NCBI GenBank assembly: GCA_905221605.1
Contig: CAJNDS010002535.1
Span: forward strand, 964,001-1,028,000
Reading direction: 5' to 3'
DNA length: 64,000 nt
Source: Symbiodinium natans
Taxonomy: Eukaryota; Sar; Dinophyceae; Suessiales; Symbiodiniaceae
The notes under the pieces were generated by a model. The model was given only the letters and a program-made list of their open reading frames with translations. It had not been told where the DNA came from and ran no database searches. Within the stretch, counting starts at the first letter, position 1. Every line of letters begins with the position of its first letter. The position numbers were made by a program, and so were the translations under genes. Of this stretch, positions 11,001 to 18,158 are shown piece after piece.

Positions 11001-14000
11001 AAGCCGGGCATGAGTTGCTCCGATCTTCGCTGCAATGCACAAAATTGGTAGGAGTAGGTCTGAAAGCCCTGCTGTTTGCAGTAGGAGACTGGCTGTGTGC
11101 ATTAGGAGGTAGGGTAGGAGCGTTTGAGTGCTTGGTAGGTGACTGTGAGTGCAGCCTGCCTGCCGCGAATGGGTCTGCACACTGTCCCTCTGTGCCCAGG
11201 TCTTCATGGAAAGGAAGCAGTGCCTTGGCTTTAGGGTTGGTTCTGGGTTTGGTTTTCAGAGGTTGGCTGCGTAGGTGCGTGAAGTTTTTGAGTGTGCGCC
11301 GTAGGAGTAGGCTGAAGTTTGTGCGTGTAACTTTGGTAGGACGTGTGCCACGTAGGTCTTGGAGTGTTGTGCGCCGCCTGTTGTTTTTGCGTGGCGTGCT
11401 TGCTTGTGAGTTGAAAGCTGAGCCTACGGGCGAGGAAGCAAAAGGGCCAATGATGAAACGTTGGCGTGCCTTGAAGAAGTGGGCCTTGTGTGGGCTTCGG
11501 TCCCTGCGGGGGTCCGAGCAAAAGAAGGCCGTGGCACGTTCTGAGGCCCTGCGTATGCTTGCTGGTTTGCCGACCCCGGTTGTTGTGAATTCGGAGTCGG
11601 AGGAAGAGTTGATTCCTGATCCGTTGGAAGCTGAACTTGCGAAACCCAGCGGAAGTGAACCCCCTAGGCCCTCCGATGTTCGAAAGAAACCCCGTGTGGA
11701 GAATGTTCCCTCAGGTGAACCGGGTGCCCTGAGTTCCCCGGAGGTGGTGAGCGATGCTCTGGATCCTGAGGTTCCGGTCTATTTGACCTCGGAGCGGCTG
11801 AAGGCGCACCGAAATAAGGGCCACCAACCTTATCTTAGTTGCTGTGACACATGTCAAAGCGCTAGAGGGAGAGTGCCGGCTCGTAGGAAGCACATGAAAC
11901 ACCACCACGGACCCGGAGAGTTGCAAGTCGACTTTGGATTTTTTGGAAAGAATGTTCGTTTCCTTCTCATGGTTCATGTGGTGTCGGGGTACATACATAC
12001 CGTGGTCTTAGGACCTGAGGATGAAGTGCCCGCTGTATCGGTTTGCAAAGCCTTTACGGAAATGGGATTGAGTGGATTGGACATTGTTGTCCACGGGGAC
12101 CAAGAAAATCTCCTCGAGAGTGTTTTCCGTAATGCAGCGAAACACCGGACATTCGGAGGGAGGTCAATGCACTGGGTCCCGTTCGCGATAAACAGACCTC
12201 AAGCGAAGGGCATCGTTGAACGCCATGTTTGCCTTGTGAAAGAAGCGTTCTGGTCTGTTTGGCTGGGCTTAGAAGAGCGTGTAGGTGAAAAGTTGCCTCT
12301 AGGGAGCCATCTGTTTGTTGAGGCCATGAGGTACTCTGTGAGGATGCATAACTTGTTTCATGTGTCCAAGGAACACAGCACGCCTTTGGAGAGACTGCGT
12401 GGGTCGACAGTTCAGCCAGTGAAGAGCTGTGAGTTTGGGGTTGTGGGCTTTGGAAAGCCTCAGAAGGACTACCCAGAGCACCGCGGAAAGCGCTTGGTGA
12501 GGGCACTCTATGTAGGACCTCACGGTGCTAATGGATCTGGGATTCGAGTCTTTGTTCCAATAGGTATTGGAAAGCCCCCTCGTTTGGAAATCTTCAGCTC
12601 TTTTCGTGCCAAAGATCCAGTGGAGTTTGACAAAGCTGCTTTGCGTGACCTTCGAGGTAATAAGGAAGACCCTGAAAGACCCATCAAGTTCGATGTTCCA
12701 ATCGATGGTCCGAGTCCGCCGCTTGATTCCCCAAATATCCCTGAAGGAAGTCTTGAGTTTCCTGTTGAACGCACCGAACCACCTGCTCTTGAGGGCCCTG
12801 AAGCAATGGAAGAAGAAGGAGAGTTGGATGGGTATTCTCCGGATTTTTCGGACGTGCCTGAAGAAACAGGCATGGAGGTTGAGCCTCCCGGAGGCGTAGG
12901 TCTTGAGGACCTCGACGCCCCTATGGATCCAGGAGAAGACGATGCCATGGAAGAGGGCCTGACGTGGCTCTATGAGCATGGCCTTAGGCAACTCTTTGAT
13001 GGGCCTGACTTGAGAGTAACGACAAAAATCCGTAAGGGAGATGATGTCAAAGAGTGGTTCCGTATGAAGTTTGGTGGAAAGAAGATTTGGGTCCATGTCC
13101 CGGACAATGCGGTTTGCGAAGTTTCTGGCAAGGTTTTGCCTCGTAAGCATCTTGAAGAAGGTATGAGACTCGAGCTCTCAGAACTTGATGCTTTTGGTGT
13201 AGCTACGATTATAGGAGAAGCTGAGGCCCGTAAACGAGCTACGCGGAGAATCCATACGACTAGGTGGGTTCTGACTTCGAAACCGTCGGCCACGAACCCT
13301 GAACGAGTTCGTGCTCGTCTTGTTGTGAGAGACTACGCATTTGGATCCAATCCTCTAGCTGATGGGATATATTCCCCCACCACGTCTTTGGAAGCCTTGA
13401 GAGGTGTCCTTGCTATTCATGCTGTCAGAGGTGGCACCTTGTTGTCAGCAGATGTGAGCGTTGCCTTCATGCAAGCGCCTGTGCAGGGAGTAGAGTGTAT
13501 CCGGTTTCCGAATGGGATGTATGATGAGGAGAACAAGCCGCTGTTTGCGCAGCTACACAAAGCCATGAATGGCTTGAGAGTAGGACCACTGAGCTGGTAC
13601 CTAGAGTTTACAAGCACGCTGCGTAAGCAGTTTGGGTTTGGTGAGACTGCCGACCCTACTGTGCATCACCGGCTTGAGAAGGATGGTGCGCTGACCTTGG
13701 TGTTAGTGTATGTTGACGATCTCATCATCTTTTCCCAGAATCCGCCAGTTGCCAAGGATCTGTACGCTAAGCTAGCGAAGATCTATAAAATGAAGCAGAC
13801 AGGGCTTCTAGAACCTGGCAAGACTGGGCAGCTCGAGTTCTTGGGTCGAGTGATCGCCCGAACCACTGAGCACGGGCCTGTGTTCTTTGGCCTGAAGCCG
13901 GGGTACTTGAAGTCGCTTGGAGAAGAGTTTGGCATTAGCGGAAAAGGTGTGAAACCAGTGCTGGGAAACCTCGAGAGGGAGTACCGGAAGAAGGAGGCTG

Positions 14001-15517
14001 GAACACCTATCAGCACTGAGGCGTATGAACGCTATAGACGTGTGCTTGGTAAGTTGATGTGGGCAAGCCTGACGTTGCCGCATTTGTCCTACCCGGTAGG
14101 ATTTCTGGGCCGGTATCAGAGTGACCCAGATAGCCAGGCAGAAGCTTGCTTGAGACGCGTGGTTCGCTGGGTGATGGCTTTGCCTGAGTACCTTCAGCGA
14201 TTTTCGGCAGAAGCGTTGGAGTATCCTTGCTGCGCTTCGGAAACCATGCTCTCTGGCTTTGTGGATGCGTCATGGAACATTTGCTCTGTGTCTGGTGCTA
14301 TCGTGAAGTGGCATGGCATCATGATCAAAACTTTCTCGCGGAAACAGTCGGTGACCGCGTTGAGTTCGGCGGAGGCCGAATTGGCAGCCCTGACTGAGGC
14401 AGCCAAAGAGTCGGTGTACTTGTCTTTGCTCATGGAAACGCTCCTGTATGGAATGCCCAAAGGAGAGACCGGTGAGTTTCCGATTCACCTGGCTTCGGAT
14501 TCGGAAGCCGCTTTGTCGATTAGCAAAATGACGGGGTTGTTACGCCGTGTTCGGCACCTGGAGCTTCGTCATCGCTATCTTCAAGAGCTAGTCCACCTGG
14601 AAAGGCTGATTCTAAGCTTCATCAGTGGAGAACGGAATCCAGCCGATGGACTGACGAAATCTCCTGAGGAGTTGTTGCTTGAGCATTTGCTGGTTGCGTG
14701 TGGACTGGAAAGAGTGTGTGAAGAAGACCTTCAGGGTCTTGTAGTTCCTGAACACCTTCGTGAACGAATGGAAGAACTTGAAGAAGTATGTGAAAAGCTT
14801 GAGAAAATCCCGACAAACCTGGCGAAGTACGAGCCAGTGGCAAGAGACCTTGCGTTGGGATCTGTTCCTCTGCTTGTGATCGAGGTGTTTTGTTCAACGG
14901 ACAGTGCGTTGTGCCGAGCGTGTGCTCGTGACCGAGTAGCATATATAGGCATAACTGAGAAAGAAGACTTCTTAAGCAAGAGTACTCAAATGTTTCTAGG
15001 AGAGGTCTTGCTGTGTCTGTTGAGTAGGAAACCGCCCCAGATCTATGTCCACATAGCTTCCCCGTGTACCGCTGGATGTAGCTACCGCTTTAAGAACTGG
15101 CATCGACCGAAGTTTCGACATCGGTGGCGAGAGCAGGTCAAGAAGCATGTTGCATCTTGGAAAGCTTTAGGAAGACTTCTGGAGGACCGCTGCAAAGAGA
15201 TCCTGGTTACCCAGGAATGGCCAAAGAACTGTGGTCTTTGGAAGGAGGAAAGTTATCTAAAAGAAAAGAAGCGCCTTGGTCTGAACTTTGGAAGGGTTGT
15301 GGACCGTTGTGCCTTCGACGGGGTCTTTAAGCGGTGGTTCTTTGCTACAAACCGAGAGGAGTGGAGTGAAATCTTCTCTGGAAAGCCCTGTGACAAAAGT
15401 CATCAGCATGTTTCACTTGCTAGTGTCGAAGAAACAGGTATCTATCCGACTAAACTGGGTAGAGCTCTTTTGCGTGCTGCGAAAGTCACGTTAGGTCTTG
15501 TAGGAACACCTTCTTAG
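7952..15517 (+). CDS. pol: Copia 1 Pol polyprotein (PR-IN-RT-RH plus methyltransferase-like C-terminus)
   Basis: A 2521-codon open frame. In order: zinc knuckle CWNCGKSGHMSWQC (about residue 62), Lys/Gly-rich basic linker, aspartic protease WLIDSGATCHVL (about 195), a roughly 1000-residue region without known domain that overlaps a second ORF, integrase HHCC motif (HRNKGH...CCDTC, about 1287) with D, D, E in QVDFGF, VHGDQE and GIVERH, reverse transcriptase with YVDDL (about 1920), and RNase H with FVDASW, SSAEAEL, SDSEAA and NPADGLTK (about 2100-2237). The last 210 residues (from IEVFCSTDSALCRA, with HIASPCTAGCSYRF) resemble the methyltransferase-like domains elsewhere in the window. No stop interrupts it. 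True expression needs the +1 shift from gag; residues before about 25 are probably not translated in this frame. Confidence 0.9.
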   Translation: MEHLIVQPFFFNLSAQSVGITLSCMGKSGSWEELVESIRFYEEQTRLCDAGSLNAVGERGLCWNCGKSGHMSWQCPDKSSGKGKKRDEPKGGKPSGSKNREKSPKGKGKGKGKTDKGKGGKPKGKPKNKGKPKGRAVEDEQSDQVMAMRSHHLSGLGPGTRTNEPNEAEPPRLTMTNGEIERLNQSSSRNSSFAWLIDSGATCHVLSESALGFYEVVKEHSGPLPVLMSASDTPMECVKLVDIRVKFGKLGPVVLQQVLVCKIGFNVVSSWQASLSGWSTWLTSEPGASCLVKQTERGSSMWVPLVREARSWWALAKEIGPTKAKPKGRRSKGDSPKPGWSPNDDAMEVDKVQKKAPPNVGRALEVTPFKFLLRAFSVKQHVGEHELHEHVFQERLSGCEHAAVAKVGVDLETPPSACCAEALCSAAAVVLKSASNTSLEKQTSRDTRCGDKGFECVGVGPVPLQPQSVCIRSRSALRVGRRSDLHPSACVPECLLGQREERKCAFRILRWPGVFLKALLVLCALGVFCSKPGAFVRDLGKDGASGSLASALSCELPKWECGPGGSLFDEHDCSSCAPFRGGRSAVSFEAASPKHRPFYLDPWLGRTAVGDSSLPWGVGDTGVGDQYKRHCGEATYAHCRAASHCCSDGGPVGFDGHPRRRARPSCRVCKVWLCFDHHGGGSRRCDCYHPPTAPSMRAKGVLAQQSGWHPAHLEEIPSVPGGDSRVAVPSCSIPVVRGRASKHSAKRAQGRACAGCRLESAFGGRARPEQPPGDLGCSTANYNTGCCTIRVGWHGTASSQKCPSSTSFGVGFAQPSACKSRGNDSIACRHEESCNSRGGSIIVYGPRFSTRASGFLAVQPSFPAYAVRLFLCSIFGTRHAYGSRHASNSASSTSSILGTRHAYGSKPAYTSASSTSSIDTAPRYIEGSCGRGSNGGRDADDARGGIRCPWDPYGREFRGPKGANGRWDWKSGERFSFDPAGRDEYGGSKSTDGQFGCGKLGVRDGLICLGMGPEGLKAGHELLRSSLQCTKLVGVGLKALLFAVGDWLCALGGRVGAFECLVGDCECSLPAANGSAHCPSVPRSSWKGSSALALGLVLGLVFRGWLRRCVKFLSVRRRSRLKFVRVTLVGRVPRRSWSVVRRLLFLRGVLACELKAEPTGEEAKGPMMKRWRALKKWALCGLRSLRGSEQKKAVARSEALRMLAGLPTPVVVNSESEEELIPDPLEAELAKPSGSEPPRPSDVRKKPRVENVPSGEPGALSSPEVVSDALDPEVPVYLTSERLKAHRNKGHQPYLSCCDTCQSARGRVPARRKHMKHHHGPGELQVDFGFFGKNVRFLLMVHVVSGYIHTVVLGPEDEVPAVSVCKAFTEMGLSGLDIVVHGDQENLLESVFRNAAKHRTFGGRSMHWVPFAINRPQAKGIVERHVCLVKEAFWSVWLGLEERVGEKLPLGSHLFVEAMRYSVRMHNLFHVSKEHSTPLERLRGSTVQPVKSCEFGVVGFGKPQKDYPEHRGKRLVRALYVGPHGANGSGIRVFVPIGIGKPPRLEIFSSFRAKDPVEFDKAALRDLRGNKEDPERPIKFDVPIDGPSPPLDSPNIPEGSLEFPVERTEPPALEGPEAMEEEGELDGYSPDFSDVPEETGMEVEPPGGVGLEDLDAPMDPGEDDAMEEGLTWLYEHGLRQLFDGPDLRVTTKIRKGDDVKEWFRMKFGGKKIWVHVPDNAVCEVSGKVLPRKHLEEGMRLELSELDAFGVATIIGEAEARKRATRRIHTTRWVLTSKPSATNPERVRARLVVRDYAFGSNPLADGIYSPTTSLEALRGVLAIHAVRGGTLLSADVSVAFMQAPVQGVECIRFPNGMYDEENKPLFAQLHKAMNGLRVGPLSWYLEFTSTLRKQFGFGETADPTVHHRLEKDGALTLVLVYVDDLIIFSQNPPVAKDLYAKLAKIYKMKQTGLLEPGKTGQLEFLGRVIARTTEHGPVFFGLKPGYLKSLGEEFGISGKGVKPVLGNLEREYRKKEAGTPISTEAYERYRRVLGKLMWASLTLPHLSYPVGFLGRYQSDPDSQAEACLRRVVRWVMALPEYLQRFSAEALEYPCCASETMLSGFVDASWNICSVSGAIVKWHGIMIKTFSRKQSVTALSSAEAELAALTEAAKESVYLSLLMETLLYGMPKGETGEFPIHLASDSEAALSISKMTGLLRRVRHLELRHRYLQELVHLERLILSFISGERNPADGLTKSPEELLLEHLLVACGLERVCEEDLQGLVVPEHLRERMEELEEVCEKLEKIPTNLAKYEPVARDLALGSVPLLVIEVFCSTDSALCRACARDRVAYIGITEKEDFLSKSTQMFLGEVLLCLLSRKPPQIYVHIASPCTAGCSYRFKNWHRPKFRHRWREQVKKHVASWKALGRLLEDRCKEILVTQEWPKNCGLWKEESYLKEKKRLGLNFGRVVDRCAFDGVFKRWFFATNREEWSEIFSGKPCDKSHQHVSLASVEETGIYPTKLGRALLRAAKVTLGLVGTPS
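9576..10970 (+). CDS. Overlapping ORF inside copia 1 pol (+1 frame), unknown
   Basis: From an ATG at 9576 the +1 frame relative to pol is open for 464 codons. Its translation looks like a real protein: a helical N-terminal half (LSLSRQLLQNIDLF, LKKFLLYLEAIRELRCH) followed by a Pro-rich tail with imperfect repeats APGTPMEA.MPLTPPPLPPPS. The pol-frame translation of the same DNA is Gly/Arg/Ser/Cys-rich and looks like a shadow, yet it has no stop. Copia 3 has an ORF at the same place and in the same relative frame. Function unknown. Minus-strand frames here are also fairly open, so composition contributes to the openness. Confidence 0.55.
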   Translation: MELPEASPPLCLVNSQSGSVAQVEAFSTSMIARLAHRFEEEGQLSLSRQLLQNIDLFTSTPGSVERLLGIPACLGELETQELVINTSGIAVKQPMLIAELRAIAAPTVDQSVLTDTLVEEHDRRAEYARYGYVLTTMGVVVADVTATIRQPHLPCEQRGYWRNNQVGIQLTLKKFLLYLEAIRELRCHPAQYQLFEAGLASILPNELKVERVPAADLRALLADVLVQSNRRVTLAAQPPTIIPDVAPSASGGTAPPLHKSAPAPPPSGWALLNQARAKAEAMIRLHADMKRAATAEVAPSSSTGPAFPPGPPAFLPFSPPSPLTPSVFSYAPSSAPGTPMEAGMPLTPPPLPPPSWAPGTPMEASLPIPPPPLPPPSTPHPDTLRDLAGEVPMEVEMPMTPVEAFGAPGTPMDVSSEVPREPMVGGIGSPGSASPLTPPAETSMVVPNPPMDNSDVGNSGSEMD

Positions 15518-15621
15518 GTCGGCAGTAGGAGTGCTCGCTTTCGGACTTTGCCTGGGATGAGATGTTTAAGCACTGGAAACACCGAGCTGTGAAGAAGTGC
15601 GTGGCTCTGAGGCATCACAGT

Positions 15622-15632
15622 CCAAGCGGGGG
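15622..15632 (+). promoter_or_regulatory. Copia 1 polypurine tract
   Basis: AAGCGGGGG directly precedes the 3' LTR start TGTGAAAG, the expected plus-strand primer position. Copia 2 has a matching GCGGGGGG before its 3' LTR. Confidence 0.75.
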
Positions 15633-16028
15633 TGTGAAAGTTCCTGTCTAAGGACATGTTAACTTTGTTGTCCTGCATGCTGGCTCAGAGTTGTGTGTGT
15701 AGTTGTAGGAACTCCGTAGTTGTGCCTTGGAGGCTCGACGGGAGTGCTGCTTTAAGTGGGAAAGCCTTTTGAATTGCTTGAGTTGTAGGGATGTGTGTCT
15801 GGAAGCTGTAGAAGTGACTGTGCACGTTTTGCTTGCTTTAGGTGTAGTTGGGTAGGTCCCGAGAACTCCCACTGACGTTTGAGTTTGTTTTGTGGCTGTG
15901 GAGAACACGTGGCAGAGCAGAGTTTTCACCTGTGTGTAAAGAGTTTCACTGACGAAGCCTCCGGCTTATGACTTTGGCTCAAGTCGTGAGAAAAAGAGGG
16001 TTCAGCGCGCTGCTGCTGTGTTTTCACA
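15633..16028 (+). repeat. Copia 1 3' LTR
   Basis: Same length (396 bp) and, by eye, the same sequence as 6588-6983. The target duplication AAGAA follows at 16029-16033. Confidence 0.95.
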
Positions 16029-16039
16029 AAGAAGGCCAT
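16029..16039 (-). pseudogene. Start codon end of the minus-strand gag-like gene
   Basis: On the minus strand 16039-16029 reads ATGGCCTTCTT. Joined to 6582 leftwards using one copy of the duplicated AAGAA, it gives MAFLVDSKAEFL, aligning with MALIDSEASLRQ at 55815 in the plus-strand element. This shows that the DNA on both sides of copia 1 was once continuous. Confidence 0.7.
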
Positions 16040-16581
16040 GACGTGAGTATCGGGGCGACACACTAGTGGTTTGCACTCAACGCAGCTAACAAGCTGACAT
16101 ACTGGACATTGCCTGTCACTGCATGTGAATCTGCTACCCGCAGTCAAGAAACATGCAAACTTACGCGTTAAAGCAAGGGAAAAGGAGGGGAGGGCTCGTC
16201 TTTTCTTCACTCCGCTTCCTCTTCCCAAGAAGAAAGACTGGTATGAGCCCAGCACTGACGGCAGTGCGGTCTCTGGAGACCAGGGCCCGTTCCGTGGACA
16301 ACACGCATGTGTCGCTCAACAAACGGCCGCACAAAACTTTGCTCTCACCTGAGCTCGCTGCTACGTGCAGACACCCTGAGACTTTGCGCATGAACACTGC
16401 ACAGAAGTCGGACAACGTCTGCACCAGAGGGCGCTGGGAGCGTACGGCTCGAATCACATGTTTCTGCCGAGGTATCCTCCCTCGCTGTCTCTTTCGCTGG
16501 CGCTGTCTTCAGTGGCGGACAAGGCCGGTTCGGGCCTGTCCGCTTTCTCCTGCGAGGACTGGGCTTGACGAGCTGCCGCGA

Positions 16582-17466
16582 TCACACCCGAACGACGTCC
16601 TCATTAGGCAAGAAAGGGGAGACACGGTCGCATTGGAACAGCGGACCTGCTGCACGTAACTCGCGTGCCCTTTTGACCAAAGCCTCACTGGGCTTTTGGC
16701 CTTTGAATTGTTGGGGCCGGCTCGCGTCGGGCCGGAACTTCCCTGTTTGGATCGCTACTAGGATCTTGTCTAGACAACGCGCTGCTGGAGCAAGAACGTC
16801 TCTACTGTAGGTCTCGGTACTACGCGCACTGTCGTGTATATGATGCGCCAAGAGACGACGCAACTCAAGCGACATCCCTGCTTTGGCAGCCCACGTCAAG
16901 CAGGTTGCTTTGAGGCTGGCAAGAGAGGCGCTCTGCGTCGGAGCTCACTGAGGCTGAGTGCGGATCTTAGCCAAACAGATAGGTGTCGGCTGGAAAGAGG
17001 TAGTGGTGCGAGCTGGCCGTCTTGAGTGAAGCCAGGAATGAAGGACCCCGCCGTGCCGGGATGTCGCCCTCACATAGGAGCCCCAGCTAGGAGAGGGAGC
17101 AGCAGGCGAGCCCTGGTACCAGAAGTCGTCTTGGTTTTCGCTGCTTTGGCTTCGATCCAGACGTGTCCATCCAGATCTTCCAGTTCCGGAAGACTTAACT
17201 TCCAGTGACACTACTCGTGCCATATCACTCGCTCGGGCGCACGCGAGCACGGCAAAAAGCAGACTGCCTGCGATGCAGCGGTCAATAACATTTGGCGACT
17301 CGCACACTATCCTCTCCAGCTCGATGTACTCGATTAATCGCAAGGCTGGAGCGCGTTTAGGAGGAGGTGCCATTTGTTGGACTCCTTTACAAAAACCCAC
17401 GACTCGTGGACTGGAGCAGGCATCGGGCTCAACAAGAAGTCCGAGGACTCCTTTCGCGAAATTCAT
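16582..17466 (-). pseudogene. Tyrosine recombinase relic (minus-strand YR element)
   Basis: Two minus frames (17466-16945 and 16899-16582) align in order with the plus-strand recombinase at 53949-54850: VLACARASDMARV matches the AVYSRSRWADMQY arginine box, RRLLAHHIHDSARSTETYSRD matches RACLGYHVGKNQTVFTYSRE (second His and catalytic Tyr), and ILVAIQTGKFRPD matches MLTAIQRGEFRPD. The first His of the H-x-x-K box appears lost (SLKAT for HSCKCT), and a frame change lies between the two parts. It is therefore probably inactive. Family role: DNA strand exchange that integrates a circular cDNA. The N-terminal part is missing, removed or displaced at the copia 2 junction. Confidence 0.7.
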
Positions 17467-17475
17467 CGCCTCTGA

Positions 17476-17743
17476 TGGTTTATGCCTCGTTGATTTCCAA
17501 GGAAATCATACGAGTGTGTTTTTGCCCAATACGCTATTTAAAGTGAGTGTGCAGTGTGTAGGAACTTCGTTCTGAAGCTGAGTTTAAGCTCACAAGAGAG
17601 AATTCGTTTAGTTTGTGCACTTCGTGACTTTTGGCTCAAGTGGCTCTGACTGTGAAAAAGAGAGAGTTGTCCGCACTTGTGTGAGAGGTCAGGGTTCGTG
17701 CTTTCAAGGGAAAAGGTACCAGAGGGACCTTCGGTTTTTCACG
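17476..17743 (+). repeat. Copia 2 5' LTR (truncated)
   Basis: Identical to 27001-27268. It contains TTTTGGCTCAAG (17629-17640), the last 12 nt of the spliced leader, 103 bp before its end, which is TTTTTCACG. Confidence 0.85.
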
Positions 17744-17775
17744 TGGTAGCGGAGCTTGTGCCTTGTGGTACGAGC
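17744..17775 (+). promoter_or_regulatory. Copia 2 primer binding site and overlapping hairpin
   Basis: TGGTAGCGGAGC (17744-17755). GCTTGTGCC (17754-17762) pairs with GGTACGAGC (17767-17775) over nine positions, two of them G-U, around a TTGT loop. Confidence 0.7.
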
Positions 17776-17778
17776 CCG

Positions 17779-18147
17779 TGTATGGTCTTTGGTTGTCTGT
17801 CAGGACTCTGTGAGTGCCTGGAGGCAAGTTTGGGTTTGGAGCCCAGACTGCCAGTGGACCGGAATCTCTTGTACTCGGACCGTGTAAGTGAGTACCGGGA
17901 AGCCTACCCTGTGAGGAGGCGGATCCGGACTCATCAGGCTTGGAAGCAGTTGGTTCAGCGGCTGTTGAGGCACTTTGGAGCCCGGGCAAGGTGGTTTGTC
18001 TGGAACTGGATTGGTTGTGACCGATCTTGGAGGAATACGGTGCTTGGTAGAGTAGAACTAAGGTTCTTCAGGAGCCTGGACCATCTGGTGTTGGTGAGAG
18101 AATTTTCGCCAGAAGACGTTGTGGAGAGACTGCAGGCTGGAGCCTGA
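17779..18147 (+). CDS. Small ORF upstream of copia 2 gag
   Basis: The ATG at 17779 opens about 122 codons ending 11 bp before the gag-pol ATG. The product is rich in Arg, Leu and Trp (for example RRIRTHQAWKQLVQRLLRHF, a basic helix). I recognise no family. It could be a regulatory upstream ORF or chance. Confidence 0.3.
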   Translation, partial: CMVFGCLSGLCECLEASLGLEPRLPVDRNLLYSDRVSEYREAYPVRRRIRTHQAWKQLVQRLLRHFGARARWFVWNWIGCDRSWRNTVLGRVELRFFRSLDHLVLVREFSPEDVVERLQAGA

Positions 18148-18158
18148 GTTCAGGAACT

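Larger units (their letters stand above)
6588..16028 (+). mobile_element. Copia 1: LTR retrotransposon, young insertion
   Basis: A 9441-bp Ty1/copia-order element (gag, protease, integrase, RT, RNase H) with 396-bp LTRs at 6588-6983 and 15633-16028 that look identical by eye. Ends are TGTGAAA and TTTCACA. The 5-bp target duplication AAGAA is at 6583-6587 and 16029-16033. It interrupts the gag-like gene of the minus-strand YR element in its fourth codon. Identical LTRs imply a recent insertion. Unusual additions are a long extra region between protease and integrase with an overlapping second ORF, and a methyltransferase-like C-terminus. Confidence 0.93.
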
